A stretch of 64,000 nucleotides of DNA from Acidimicrobiales bacterium. GTDB taxonomy: Bacteria > Actinomycetota > Acidimicrobiia > Acidimicrobiales > SZUA-35. The first letter of the stretch is position 1, and every line of letters starts with the position of its first letter. Below, piece after piece: positions 35,260 to 44,165 of the stretch. The position numbers and the translations under genes are program-made. The stretch lies in the NCBI GenBank assembly GCA_028285495.1, contig JANQPB010000008.1:1-64000 (forward strand). Direction: 5' to 3'. The notes beneath the pieces were generated by a model that was not told the origin of the DNA, made no database searches, and saw only the letters and a program-made list of their open reading frames with translations.

Positions 35260-36458
35260 TCGGGGGCCCCCAGTATGAGTGACGAGGCGCCAGCCGCGGT
35301 CAGGAGGGCGTGACGGGCGCCGACGACCTGGTTGGCCGCCGTTCCTCGCAGCTGGCGGGCCGCTTCGGTCACCGTGTTGAGCCCGTTGACATAGCCCTCC
35401 GAGAGCAGGCCGCCGTTGGTGTTGGTCGGGAGCCGACCGGTCGGACCATGCTCCTCCGCGGTCAGGAATTCGACGGCCTCACCCCGGGGGCAGAGACCGA
35501 AGTCCTCCAGGGCCAGCGGGACCATGACCGTCGACGCATCGTAGATCTCGGCCACATCGATGTCGGCCGGGCCGAGACCGGCCTGGGTGTAGAGGGCATC
35601 GGCCACGGCCGGAGGGGCGAAGCTGGCCAGCTCCCGCTTGTAGAGGTGGATCGGCTCGGAGTGGGGCGAGAGGTGCTGCTGGGCGGCGAGCACGTCGACC
35701 GGGACATCGACCTGGTCCCTGGCTCGATCGGCCCGGGACACGACGAGGGCCACGGCACCGTCGGTCTCGAGGCAGAAGTCGTAGAGGCGCAGCGGGTCGA
35801 CGAGGGTCGGCGCGGCCAGGTAGTCGTCGAGGGTGAGCGGGCGATCCCGCATCATGGCCTTGGGGTTGGTCTGGGCGTACCGGCGCTGGGTCACCGCAAC
35901 GGCGCCGAGGGCTCGGCTGAGCTCATCGTCGTCGAAGCCGTGCTCGTGGCCGTACCGCCTGATCCAGAGCGCGAACTGGTGGGCCGGGGCGAGGAGACCA
36001 TACGGCCCCGTCAGCGGGCTGCCGACGGTGATGTCGCTGCGGGCTACACCGCTCCAGGCGCTCTCGGTGTCGATGTAGTGGCTGCCCTGGCCGAACCGGG
36101 TGCCGGATCGACCGTTGAGCGATCGATAGCAGACCACGGTGCTGGCCTGACCGGATACGACGGCGGCCACGGCGTTGCCGACCACCCCGCACGAGGCGGA
36201 GCCGCCGTAGCCGACCTGGCTGTGGTAGCGCACGTTTGGCAGCCCGAGGGCGGCGACGAGATGGGCCTCCTCGGTCGTGTCCTTCTGGAAGCGGACGAGA
36301 CCGTCGATATCGGCGGTCGACAGGCCGGCGTCGGCCAGCGCCGCTTGGATCGCCTCGATGGCTAGCCGGAGCTCGCTGCGGCCCGAGTCACGGGAGAGCT
36401 CGGTCTGGCCGATCCCGATGATCGATCCCCGCTGCCGTCGATCAGATGCGGCGGTCAT
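35256..36458 (-). CDS. Thiolase-fold protein, Ltp2 aldolase-like
   Basis: 400 residues of the SCP-x/lipid-transfer-protein thiolase family. The loop that holds the nucleophilic Cys in true thiolases reads GGSASCGVVGNAVAAVVSGQ, and the usual C-terminal GHPxGxTG motif is absent. In its place is NTNGGLLSEGYVNGLNTVTE, AARQLRGTA, as in Ltp2-type retro-aldolases, where a Tyr (here in EGYVNG) is catalytic. The adjacent DUF35 gene would be the ChsH2-like partner. A retro-aldol carbon-carbon cleavage of an acyl-CoA is therefore more likely than thiolysis (inference). The first about 20 residues are extra. Confidence 0.75.
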   Translation of the reverse strand: MTAASDRRQRGSIIGIGQTELSRDSGRSELRLAIEAIQAALADAGLSTADIDGLVRFQKDTTEEAHLVAALGLPNVRYHSQVGYGGSASCGVVGNAVAAVVSGQASTVVCYRSLNGRSGTRFGQGSHYIDTESAWSGVARSDITVGSPLTGPYGLLAPAHQFALWIRRYGHEHGFDDDELSRALGAVAVTQRRYAQTNPKAMMRDRPLTLDDYLAAPTLVDPLRLYDFCLETDGAVALVVSRADRARDQVDVPVDVLAAQQHLSPHSEPIHLYKRELASFAPPAVADALYTQAGLGPADIDVAEIYDASTVMVPLALEDFGLCPRGEAVEFLTAEEHGPTGRLPTNTNGGLLSEGYVNGLNTVTEAARQLRGTAANQVVGARHALLTAAGASSLILGAPE

Positions 36459-37995
36459 GATCCTCCCAGTAGTGCTTGCGGACCTCGCGCTTCAGGACCT
36501 TTCCGGGACCGCTCCGGGGGAGCTCGGGCCAGAAGTCGACGCTCTTCGGTGCCTTGACCGAGCCGAGCCGGTCCTTGCAGGCGCCGATGACTTCGGCCTC
36601 GCTGAGTTCGGTGTCGTGTTCGAGCTCGACGACGGCCTTGACCGCCTCTCCCCACTTCTCGTCCGGCACCCCGACCACCGCGCAGTCGACGACCCCGTCG
36701 ATTCCGTGGATCACCTGCTCGACCTCGGTCGGGAAGACGTTGAACCCGCCGGTCACGATCATGTCCTTCTTGCGGTCGACGATGTACACGTAGCCCTCGG
36801 CGTCCTGGTACCCGATGTCGCCGGTGAGGTGCCAACCGTCGTGGCGGACCTCAGCGGTGGCCTCCGGGTTCTCGTAGTAGCCGGGGCTCACGCCCTGCCC
36901 CTTGAGGGCGATCTCACCCGAGACCCCGACCGGTGCCGGCCGGCCGTCCTCGGCCAGGACCCGGAGGGTGGTGAAGGCGGTCGATCGACCGCAGCTGGCG
37001 AGCCGACCTTCATCAGGCCCATCGAGCACGGCCACGTGCTCCTCTGGGGTGAGGATCGTGGCGAAGGGATGCTCGGACTGTCCGTACACCTCGGCCATCA
37101 CCGGGCCGAAGACGTCGATGGCCCGCCGGAGCTTGTCGCGAGCCATGGGGGCCGCCGCATACACGAACGACCGCAGCGACGCGTAGTCGTGGTCTTCGAC
37201 ACCGGGTGTGGCCAAGAGGTTGTAGATGGCCGTGGGGGGCAGGAAGAGGTGGGTGACCCGACGCTCCTCCATCGTGCGCAGGACGGTCGATGGGTCGACG
37301 CCGGGCAGCATCTCGATCCTGGCGCCAACGGCCAGGAAGCCAAGGGCCATGATCCCGGCTCCGTGGGTGATCGGTGCGGCCACCAGGTACACCGGCTGCT
37401 CGGCGGTCGGGAGGGCCGTGATCTGATTGGCCACGAGCGCCTCGAGGTTGGCGTTCGTGAGCATCACCGACTTGGCCGGCCCGGTGGTGCCTCCGGTCGG
37501 CAGGAGGTAGGCGAGGCCATCTGGCTCGTGCGGGAGCGGGTCGTCGCCGGGCTCCCCGTCTGACCCCGGCCCCGGCTTCGTCCACTGGGCGGCGACCTCG
37601 TCGTCGAGGCAGATCGTCGTGTGGAGCCCGGTCAGGGCCTCGGTCATCTGGTCGACCTGCGGGCGGAGCTTCGAGTGGTGGAAGAGGACCTCGACGGCCG
37701 TCGAGCGCAGGACGGTGATGTTGTCCTCGGCCGAGTTGGCGGTGTTGACCGCGACGTAGGTGGCGCCGGCCCTGGCGATACCGAGGATGGCGACGAGGGC
37801 GTTCGGGTGGTTGGGGCTCAAGACGGCAACGTTCGCTCCCGGTCCGGCCGCGCCCAGCCGACGGAGGGTGGTGGCCACCCGATGGGTGGCCACCACCGCC
37901 TCGTCGTAGGTGAGATCGGCCTCCGGTGTCGCCAGGCAGATGGCGTCCGGTCCGGCGAGGAGCCGTCCGCGGTCGAGGTAGTCGGCCGGTCGCAT
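36442..37995 (-). CDS. AMP-dependent acyl-CoA synthetase/ligase
   Basis: 517 residues of the ANL superfamily. The P-loop-like A3 motif is LLPTGGTTGPAKSVMLTNAN, A5 is AEVYGQSEHPFATI, A7 is YEN..., DGWHLTGDIGYQDAEGYVYI, A8 is DRKKDMIVTGGFNVFPTEVE, and the A10 Lys is in LPRSGPGKVLKREVRKHYWE. It activates a carboxylic acid to its CoA thioester with ATP. It overlaps the Ltp2-like gene by 17 nt and lies 7 bp from the substrate-binding lipoprotein gene, tying uptake directly to activation. Confidence 0.93.
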   Translation of the reverse strand: MRPADYLDRGRLLAGPDAICLATPEADLTYDEAVVATHRVATTLRRLGAAGPGANVAVLSPNHPNALVAILGIARAGATYVAVNTANSAEDNITVLRSTAVEVLFHHSKLRPQVDQMTEALTGLHTTICLDDEVAAQWTKPGPGSDGEPGDDPLPHEPDGLAYLLPTGGTTGPAKSVMLTNANLEALVANQITALPTAEQPVYLVAAPITHGAGIMALGFLAVGARIEMLPGVDPSTVLRTMEERRVTHLFLPPTAIYNLLATPGVEDHDYASLRSFVYAAAPMARDKLRRAIDVFGPVMAEVYGQSEHPFATILTPEEHVAVLDGPDEGRLASCGRSTAFTTLRVLAEDGRPAPVGVSGEIALKGQGVSPGYYENPEATAEVRHDGWHLTGDIGYQDAEGYVYIVDRKKDMIVTGGFNVFPTEVEQVIHGIDGVVDCAVVGVPDEKWGEAVKAVVELEHDTELSEAEVIGACKDRLGSVKAPKSVDFWPELPRSGPGKVLKREVRKHYWEDHDRRI

Positions 37996-38002
37996 GATCG
38001 GA

Positions 38003-39319
38003 TCAGGAGTCGAGGAGCTGCCAGGCCTCGCCGTTGAACTCGATCAGGCGGAGGTCCTCGATCGGGAAGTGGTCGCCCGACCCGGTCGACAGAGCGATGC
38101 CGGGCAGGATCGAGCCGAGCTCCACGCCGTCGAGGCTCAGCGCTGCGTCGATGGCCGAGCTTCGTGTCGGCTCCGACCGCTCGAGCACGGCGACCGTGGC
38201 CTCGGCCATCGCGTAGCCCCAGACGGCGAACGAGTCGTTGACGTCGAGATCCGAGCCGTACTCGGTCACCACCCGCTCGTACAGGTCGATCGCCTCGTCG
38301 CCGTCCCAGGCCGGATCCGAGGGATCCTTGAGGTAGGAGGCGGAGATCAGACCCTCGCTGTTGTCGAGACCGGCCGGCTCGAGCACCGAGGCAACGCCGT
38401 TCGACACGAACGTCAGGTACTTGCTCTCCAGCTCCCAGTCGAGCTCGGCGGCCCGGCGAATGGCCTGGCTGGCGTGGCTGGCGGTCGTGACGATGATGAA
38501 GGTGTCGGCGCCCGAGCTGGCCAGGCGGTCGACCTGGTTGTCGACCGACGGCTCGGTGTTCTCGAAGACCTCGGAGGCCACCAGCTCGATGTCGGTCCCC
38601 TCGATGGCCTGCTCGAGGCCCTCGAGGAAGTCCGTCCCAGCGTCGATGTTGACATACAGCAAGGCGGCCTTGGCATCGGGGTTGGTGTCCTGCAGGTAGC
38701 CGACGTAGGCCCCGGCCTCGGAGACATGGGTCGGGTTGAAGGCCACGGTCCACGGATAGGTCTCGTAGTCGGCACCGAACGTGGCGGCGCCCGAACCGGC
38801 GAAGACGTGGGGCACGCACTCCTCGTTCAGGTAGTCGCGGATGGCCGTGTTGGCCGCGGTACCAACCGAGCCGGCGACCATGAAGACCTCGTCCTCCTCG
38901 ACGAGACGACGGGCGTTGGTCACGGCGTTGGCCGCCTCGGCCACGTCGTCGAGGCCGATGAACTCGATCTGGCGGGTGACGCCGTCGGCCATGGTGACGC
39001 CGCCGAGTTCCTCGTTGACGTAGTCGAAGTAGGCCTCCTGGGCCCGCTGGGTGGCGCCGACCGCTGCGGCGTTGCCGGACAGCGGCGCAGTCGACCCGAT
39101 CGTGACCGCCGAGTCGCCGATACCGGTCGAGACGTCGCCGCAGCTCACAGCCTCACCGGACCCTTCGTCTTCGGCCCCGGTGGCAGCATCGCCGCCGGTC
39201 CCGGCCTCCTCGTCATCTCCGTCGTCTCCGCAGGCCGCGGCCAACATGACCAGAGCGACCAGCAGGGCCAGCAGATGCCGTGACCTGGACCGGACGGTGC
39301 TTTCGAGTTGATCACGCAT
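38003..39319 (-). CDS. ABC transporter substrate-binding lipoprotein, LivJ/branched-chain type
   Basis: 438 residues. A lipoprotein signal sequence (HLLALLVALVMLAAAC, lipobox Cys30) is followed by an acidic linker (GDDGDDEEAGTGG), the usual spacer in actinobacteria. The periplasmic-binding-protein type I fold begins ITIG-like AVTIGSTAPLSGNAAAVGAT. The transporter genes (LivM/H/F/G) lie about 5 kb upstream on the same strand, separated by enzyme genes, so the whole block is likely one regulon. The ligand is probably an acid handled by the adjacent acyl-CoA ligases and not a branched-chain amino acid (inference). It has its own promoter candidate at 39401-39420. Confidence 0.88.
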   Translation of the reverse strand: MRDQLESTVRSRSRHLLALLVALVMLAAACGDDGDDEEAGTGGDAATGAEDEGSGEAVSCGDVSTGIGDSAVTIGSTAPLSGNAAAVGATQRAQEAYFDYVNEELGGVTMADGVTRQIEFIGLDDVAEAANAVTNARRLVEEDEVFMVAGSVGTAANTAIRDYLNEECVPHVFAGSGAATFGADYETYPWTVAFNPTHVSEAGAYVGYLQDTNPDAKAALLYVNIDAGTDFLEGLEQAIEGTDIELVASEVFENTEPSVDNQVDRLASSGADTFIIVTTASHASQAIRRAAELDWELESKYLTFVSNGVASVLEPAGLDNSEGLISASYLKDPSDPAWDGDEAIDLYERVVTEYGSDLDVNDSFAVWGYAMAEATVAVLERSEPTRSSAIDAALSLDGVELGSILPGIALSTGSGDHFPIEDLRLIEFNGEAWQLLDS

Positions 39320-39400
39320 TCGAGCCTCCCCTTGTGTGAAGTCGTGGTCGTGCGCTCCTGCATTCGACCACCGGCCCTCGGGACCAACCAGTGGAGGCTG

Positions 39401-39420
39401 ATCCTAGGAGTGGTACTCCT
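39401..39420 (-). promoter_or_regulatory. Promoter/operator element shared with the second acyl-CoA ligase gene
   Basis: On the minus strand a TAGGAT -10-like box is preceded by AGGAGTACCACTCC, in which AGGAGT-ACC-ACTCCT is a perfect 6-bp inverted repeat. An almost identical arrangement occurs at 49853-49870 (CACTACTAGGAT preceded by GGAGCC). It is 82 nt before the lipoprotein start. A consensus -35 is absent, suggesting activator dependence. Confidence 0.4.
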
Positions 39421-39515
39421 ACGCTGGCCGTCCGCTGCCTCGGGCCTGGTCCGAGCGCGCCGAACGACCGGGGCGACGGGCGGCCCGGTCGGTCGGTACG
39501 GAGCTGGGCGAGGAC

Positions 39516-39923
39516 TCAGTTCCGACGGGGCGCCGGCGGTGCGGGCAAGCCAACCACCGTCGTCCGTTCGTGCTTCGCCTCTCGGACCGCGGCGAGCTGG
39601 GATCGGGCCCTCGGACTCATGTCATCCTCGGTCCAGTCGAGCTCGTCGCTCACGGTGACGACCGCTTCGACCACGCCGGGCAGCGCCCGGATCAGATCCT
39701 CGGCCTCGACGGCGAAGAGCGGCGCGAAGAGGCATTGTGGTGCGGTCACGCGAAGCGTCACGTCGATTCGGGCGCCATCGTCGCCGTCGGTCACCGTCAC
39801 GCCGGCGACGAGGCCCATGTCGGGAAGGCTCATCGGCGTCCCGGACGCCTGGCTGCAGGGGTCCATGACCTCGCACAGTGCCTCGAGGACCCGATCCTCG
39901 AGGTCGGTCGTTGCTGCGGTCAT
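39516..39923 (-). CDS. MIP18/DUF59-family protein
   Basis: 135 residues. The MIP18 core reads LEDRVLEALCEVMDPCSQAS, LPDMGLVAGVTVTDG, IDVTLRVTAPQCLFAPLFAV and IRALPGVVEAVVTVS. The usual DPE motif appears as DPCS. Such proteins act in Fe-S or metal-centre assembly, for example PaaD in phenylacetate degradation. It overlaps the amidohydrolase gene by 4 nt. Its job may be loading metal into that enzyme, since no Fe-S oxygenase is present in this cluster (inference). Confidence 0.72.
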   Translation of the reverse strand: MTAATTDLEDRVLEALCEVMDPCSQASGTPMSLPDMGLVAGVTVTDGDDGARIDVTLRVTAPQCLFAPLFAVEAEDLIRALPGVVEAVVTVSDELDWTEDDMSPRARSQLAAVREAKHERTTVVGLPAPPAPRRN

Positions 39924-40978
39924 GTCGGCTGCCTCAGTGCGCTCCACGGTGGGGCCAGCTCGGATCCGGCGAAGCGGTCGTCGACCGTGGCTCGCTCGGC
40001 CAGGTCGAACCCGTGCATGCGGGCGAAGTTCTCGCCGAGGATCTTGGCCTTGATCTCCTTGGTCAGCGGTGGGTAGCCGTAGCCCTCCTGAAGCTGCTCG
40101 GAGATCTCGAGCTGGGCCAACGCCTCGATCATCGGCCTCGGATGGGCGGCCATGGCCCCGGTGGCCCAGATGATCTGATCCTCGGCTCCGCTGCGGAGCA
40201 TCGCCCCGATGAAGTGGGCGAACCGCTCGGGGGCCAGGTTGGCGAAGGCCGACGGTCCCTCGAGGTTGACGTAGACGTTGGCGAAGTTCTGGGCCAGCAT
40301 GACCGTCTCCTCGACGAAGGCCCACCCGCCGTGCACGATCTCGAAGTTGAGGTCTCGAAAGGTCAGGATGGCCCGCTCCAGATCATCGAGCTTGAACGGC
40401 TCGATCGGGCTCGGGCCGAAGATCCACGCCTTGTGGATGGCGACCGTCTTGATGCCCCGATCGACAGCGTGTTGCAGGATCGGGTAGGCGAGCTCCTCAT
40501 CGTCGAGGCGGAAGCGCTTGACCTCGCCCTCCCAGACGTCGTTCGGGTACATCTTCAGGCCGATGATGCCCGGCTCCTCGAGCTGCCGGTCGATCTTGTC
40601 GATGGCGTTGGCCGTGTCGTAGGGCCGGACCGCCCCGTAGAACAGGAACCGGTCGGGAGCCAGGTCGGCCGCCGCCCGGCCGATCGACATCGGGGAGCCG
40701 CCGTCGTTGACGAACCCGAACAGCGGCACCTCGTGGTAGACGGCGAGGTCGGTTTGGCTCTCGGCGAAGAGGCAGTTGACGAGGGTCTCGGGGTCGCAGG
40801 TACGGAGGAACTCGTCCCGGTTCATGAGGTAGTCGGAGTCGGGTGGGGAGAGCATCTCGTGGATGTGTGGGTAGACGATCTCACGGAACTTCTCGGCCAC
40901 TCGATCCGAGCGGAAGTTGCTCGGGTCCCAGTTGTAGGCGTGGGCCACGCCATCCACCACGTACATGCCGTCGATCAT
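39920..40978 (-). CDS. Amidohydrolase 2-family metal-dependent hydrolase/decarboxylase
   Basis: 352 residues of the amidohydrolase_2 (PF04909) TIM-barrel family, which includes decarboxylases and C-C hydrolases. VVDGVAHAYNWDPSNF opens the barrel, with His in place of the usual DxHxH; later metal/active-site candidates are IGLKMYPNDVW, TVAIHKAWIFG and FEIVHGGWAF. ATG after AAGGAGCC. It sits between a thiolase and the MIP18 gene with overlaps, so it acts in the same pathway. The exact chemistry is not decidable from sequence. Confidence 0.75.
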   Translation of the reverse strand: MIDGMYVVDGVAHAYNWDPSNFRSDRVAEKFREIVYPHIHEMLSPPDSDYLMNRDEFLRTCDPETLVNCLFAESQTDLAVYHEVPLFGFVNDGGSPMSIGRAAADLAPDRFLFYGAVRPYDTANAIDKIDRQLEEPGIIGLKMYPNDVWEGEVKRFRLDDEELAYPILQHAVDRGIKTVAIHKAWIFGPSPIEPFKLDDLERAILTFRDLNFEIVHGGWAFVEETVMLAQNFANVYVNLEGPSAFANLAPERFAHFIGAMLRSGAEDQIIWATGAMAAHPRPMIEALAQLEISEQLQEGYGYPPLTKEIKAKILGENFARMHGFDLAERATVDDRFAGSELAPPWSALRQPT

Positions 40979-40994
40979 CGTTGGCTCCTTGTCG

Positions 40995-42137
40995 TCAGTT
41001 CTGCTTGAGGATGTGGACCGAGCACGCACCGCTCTCGATACCGGTGACGCCGCCACCGAGGGCGTGGGCCAGGCCGATGCGCGCTCCGGGGACCTGCCGT
41101 TGCCCGGCCTGTTCGGTCAACTGCCAATAGAGCTCGGCCACCTGGGCCGTGCCGGTGGCGCCGAGAGGATGCCCTTTGGCCAGCAGTCCGCCGGAGGGGG
41201 AAACGGCGACCTCACCGTCGATCGCCCCCCGTTGCTCGGCCGCGAAGGCGCCGCCCTCGCCCGGACCACAGAAGCCGAGGTCCTCGTAGTGGATGATCTC
41301 GGCGATGGCAAACGGGTCGTGGGTCTCGCACACGTCGACGTCGCTTGCGGTGATGCCGGCCTGTCGGTAGGCGTCGGCCGCAGCCCGCCGGCTCATCTCC
41401 GACTCGATGTCGACGATGCCGTACTTCGTCCGCCGGCCGCTGTTGATCACCGACGCGGCCAGCTCGGCCGTCGGGCCGGTCAGCTCCGAGGCCACCCGGT
41501 CGGAGACCAGGATGACCGCCGCCGCACCGTCGGACACGGGGCAGCACATGTAGCGGGTCAGCGGCTCGGCGATCATCGGGGAGTCGAGGACCTCGTCTGC
41601 CGTGTAGGCCCGGGCCGAGGGGATGTTCGGGTTGAGCGTCGCGTTGGCCGAGTTCTTCACGCTGACGGCGGCCAGCTGCTCGGGTGTCGCCTCGTAGGTG
41701 CGCAGGTAGCGCTGAGCGACCATGGCGAACGCGCTCGGCAGCACCCGACCCATCGACGACTCGAGGTCCTGGTTGACCACGGGGAGGAAGCCACCTCCTG
41801 GCTTGGTCAGCTTTTCTGCGCCCAAGGCCAGGGCGACGTCGGCCTGGCCGGCCTTGATCATCGAGTAGGCCACGGCGATGGCCTGACCGCCGCTGGCGCA
41901 GGCGTTCTCGACGTTGATGACGGGCATACCGGTGAGCCCCATCTCCCCGAGGACCCGTTGGCCGAAGCTCGGGCCCTGGTAGACGTGCCCGGCGGTGGCC
42001 ACGTCGAGGCGTTGGGGGTCGATACCGGCCGAGTTGATGGCCTTCCAGACCGCCTCGCGGCCGAGCTGGAACGCGTCCCGATCGGGAGCTTTGCCGAAGT
42101 CGGTCATCCCGGCACCGGCGACGTGGACTCGGGTCAT
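40995..42137 (-). CDS. Thiolase-family acetyl-CoA acetyltransferase (SCP-x like)
   Basis: 380 residues. NVENACASGGQAIAVAYSMI holds the nucleophilic Cys, and SGGLLAKGHPLGATGTAQV retains the His motif that the other thiolase-fold protein in the cluster has lost. GLAHALGGGVTGIESGACSV includes a further conserved segment, though the usual CxGxG Cys is replaced. True thiolysis is therefore plausible. It overlaps the DUF35 partner gene by 4 nt, giving a second thiolase/DUF35 pair. ATG preceded by CGAGGAGGATCGCG. Confidence 0.85.
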   Translation of the reverse strand: MTRVHVAGAGMTDFGKAPDRDAFQLGREAVWKAINSAGIDPQRLDVATAGHVYQGPSFGQRVLGEMGLTGMPVINVENACASGGQAIAVAYSMIKAGQADVALALGAEKLTKPGGGFLPVVNQDLESSMGRVLPSAFAMVAQRYLRTYEATPEQLAAVSVKNSANATLNPNIPSARAYTADEVLDSPMIAEPLTRYMCCPVSDGAAAVILVSDRVASELTGPTAELAASVINSGRRTKYGIVDIESEMSRRAAADAYRQAGITASDVDVCETHDPFAIAEIIHYEDLGFCGPGEGGAFAAEQRGAIDGEVAVSPSGGLLAKGHPLGATGTAQVAELYWQLTEQAGQRQVPGARIGLAHALGGGVTGIESGACSVHILKQN

Positions 42138-42556
42138 CGCGATCCTCCTCGTTCGACGACCCGGAACTTCGGGCCGTGTACGTCGACCCCGTCGGGGTCG
42201 GTTCTGATCACGCCGACGACATGCTCGACGGCGAGGCCGGGCTCGACGGTGGCCGAGTCGACGTCGTCGAGCTGGGCGATGCAGGCCGGTCCCTCCTCGA
42301 GCTCGATCGAGGCGAGGACGTACGGTGAGGGGAAGCCCGGCAGGCCCCGCTGCACGACGCTGTGGGCGGCGATGGTGCCCCGGCCGCTGAGGGGGAGCGG
42401 CTCGGTGGCCCCCTGGAGCAGCTCGTCCGGGCAATCGGCCACCGGGGGGTAGAAGATGGTCCCGCAGCTCGTGCAGCGGGAGCCCATTAGGCGGGGCCCG
42501 GGGCCGGTGGTGTCGACCAGTCCGGGCCAGACCCATCGAGCGGTGTCGGTGGTCAC
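42134..42556 (-). CDS. DUF35-type OB-fold protein with degenerate zinc ribbon
   Basis: 140 residues. The ribbon reads GSRCTSCGTIFYPPVADCPD: the first CxxC is intact but the second pair is CPDE, so one Cys is missing and metal binding is doubtful. The OB part is GRGTIAAHSVVQRGLPGFPS and YVLASIELEEGPACIAQL. The GTG start is preceded by GGAGCACAGCC. Partner of the adjacent SCP-x-like thiolase by overlap. Confidence 0.78.
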   Translation of the reverse strand: MTTDTARWVWPGLVDTTGPGPRLMGSRCTSCGTIFYPPVADCPDELLQGATEPLPLSGRGTIAAHSVVQRGLPGFPSPYVLASIELEEGPACIAQLDDVDSATVEPGLAVEHVVGVIRTDPDGVDVHGPKFRVVERGGSR

Positions 42557-42566
42557 GGCTGTGCTC

Positions 42567-43010
42567 CTATGCGGCGTGGGTGGTCGTGCGCAGCTCGCCG
42601 TCGACCGCCGGGTCATACCATTCGCGGAACAGCTCGATGCCGTCGGGACCGACCCGGGTGATGGCGCAGTAGCGGTTGTGGTAGCGGCGGCCGGTCTCGT
42701 TGACCTCCATCTCGCTCTTGAACTCGCAGAACACCTCGTCGGGATCAGCGAACGGCCTGGTCGTGATGTCGGTGAAGGCGATCGGTGTCTTCGCCGCATA
42801 GGTCTTGGCGAAGTACTCCTCGATGGTGTCCCGACCGGCCACCCGCTCGGGAGCCCCTTCGGGGGCGAACGGGAACTCGATGGCAGCGTCGGGGGCCAGC
42901 AGGGAGCCGACGGCCGCGGGATCGCAGGTCAGGAGGGCGTCGAGGAAGGCCCGGACGGCGGCGGCGGGGTCCTTCATGGTGTCGTCGGCGGTGTCGGTGG
43001 ACGTGGACAT
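42567..43010 (-). CDS. SnoaL-like polyketide cyclase/ketosteroid isomerase-fold protein
   Basis: 147 residues with the NTF2-like pattern: VRAFLDALLTCDPAAVGSLL, APDAAIEFPFAPEGAPERVA, GRDTIEEYFAKTYAA and ELFREWYDPAVDG. These proteins isomerise or hydrate cyclic substrates, or only bind them. It sits 10 bp from the DUF35 gene and 9 bp from the enolase-family gene, so it is inside the operon. A catalytic Asp/Tyr set cannot be assigned from sequence alone. Confidence 0.75.
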   Translation of the reverse strand: MSTSTDTADDTMKDPAAAVRAFLDALLTCDPAAVGSLLAPDAAIEFPFAPEGAPERVAGRDTIEEYFAKTYAAKTPIAFTDITTRPFADPDEVFCEFKSEMEVNETGRRYHNRYCAITRVGPDGIELFREWYDPAVDGELRTTTHAA

Positions 43011-43019
43011 GGCAACTCC

Positions 43020-44165
43020 TCAGCTCGTTGCGGCGGACAGGTGGTGGGTGGCGACCGTCGTGGCGGCGACGCGGTCGGGTTCAGGCTCGACCCCGAGACC
43101 GATGCCGGTCGGGACCCGAAGTCGACCGTCGATCGGCTGGTACTCGTCGACGATGTCGGCGGTGAAGTACCTCGTCGGGGGAATCGTGTCACCGGGCAGG
43201 GTGAAGTTCGGCAGCGACGCCAACGCAAGGTTGGCGGCCAGTCCGAGCCCCGTCTCGAGGTACCCACCGCACCAGACCGGCACGCCGTGCTCCTCGCAGA
43301 GGTCGTGGATGCGGACCGCCTCCAGGTAGCCGCCGACCTGGGCCGGCTTGATGTTCACGATCCGGCAGGCCCCCAGCTCGATGGCCTGGCGGGCGGCATC
43401 GAGCGAGACGATCGACTCGTCGAGACAGAGCGGGGTGTCCAACCCCGCCGCCAGTCGAGCGTGGTCGGTCAGCCGACCGGGGGCGAGAGGCTGCTCGAGC
43501 ATGCCGAGCTCGAACCGGTCGAGTGCTCGGAAGATGTCGGCGGCGTCGAGGTCGTAGGCCCCGTTGGCGTCGGCCTCCAGCACGACATCGGGACCGAGCT
43601 CGGTCCGGAGCCGCTCGATCGGGGCGATGTCGAAGCCCGGCATGATCTTCAGCTTGATCCTGGCCACGCCTCGCTCGACGTGGCCCCTGGCCACCTCGAC
43701 CAGCTCGGCCAGGTCGTCGGCCCGGCCGAGGGTCACGCCGAACGGCACCTCGGTGGCCTCGACCCCGAGGTAGTCGGCGAAGGACCGCTCGTCCGCCCGC
43801 AGGCTGGCGTCGAGCACGGCCATCTCCACCGCGCTCTTGACCGTCTGATGACCGGTGATGTCGGCGAGCAGGGACTGGACCGCCTCGGGGGTGATGCGAT
43901 CGGCTGCAAGCAGGCGAGGCAGGGCGTGCCGCTCGAGCACCAGGAGGGCGGCGTCGAGGAACTCGTAGGAGTACGAGGGACCGTCGAGGGCCAGGCACTC
44001 TCCCCATCCGACGCCTCGGTCGGTCCGAAGCTCGAGCAGCAGCAGCTCCCGCTCGTTGAGGGTCTCGTAGGAGGCGACGAACGGCGTAACGAACGGCAGG
44101 TGGAGCCGGCGGATGGTCACGGCCTCCACCGCGACCGCGTCGGAGGTGGCGGTGTCGACCCTCAT
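43020..44165 (-). CDS. Enolase-superfamily enzyme (MenC/N-acylamino acid racemase/cycloisomerase-like)
   Basis: 381 residues. Muconate-lactonising-enzyme subgroup: catalytic Lys in ARIKLKIMPGF, metal ligands in EADANGAYDL (Asp), LEQPLAPG (Glu) and CLDESI (Asp/Glu), and the second Lys in IVNIKPAQVGGYLEAV. The N-terminal capping domain reads PFVTPFVASYETLNERELLL. It is nearest in pattern to o-succinylbenzoate synthase-2/N-succinylamino acid racemase. No other menaquinone genes are nearby, so a catabolic cycloisomerase or racemase role is favoured (inference). Start overlaps LivM by 4 nt. Confidence 0.85.
   Translation of the reverse strand: MRVDTATSDAVAVEAVTIRRLHLPFVTPFVASYETLNERELLLLELRTDRGVGWGECLALDGPSYSYEFLDAALLVLERHALPRLLAADRITPEAVQSLLADITGHQTVKSAVEMAVLDASLRADERSFADYLGVEATEVPFGVTLGRADDLAELVEVARGHVERGVARIKLKIMPGFDIAPIERLRTELGPDVVLEADANGAYDLDAADIFRALDRFELGMLEQPLAPGRLTDHARLAAGLDTPLCLDESIVSLDAARQAIELGACRIVNIKPAQVGGYLEAVRIHDLCEEHGVPVWCGGYLETGLGLAANLALASLPNFTLPGDTIPPTRYFTADIVDEYQPIDGRLRVPTGIGLGVEPEPDRVAATTVATHHLSAATS

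Noticed and set aside
36277..37563. Long + strand frame opposite the first acyl-CoA ligase
   Set aside because: Antisense shadow with no domain; the minus-strand ligase has all ANL motifs.
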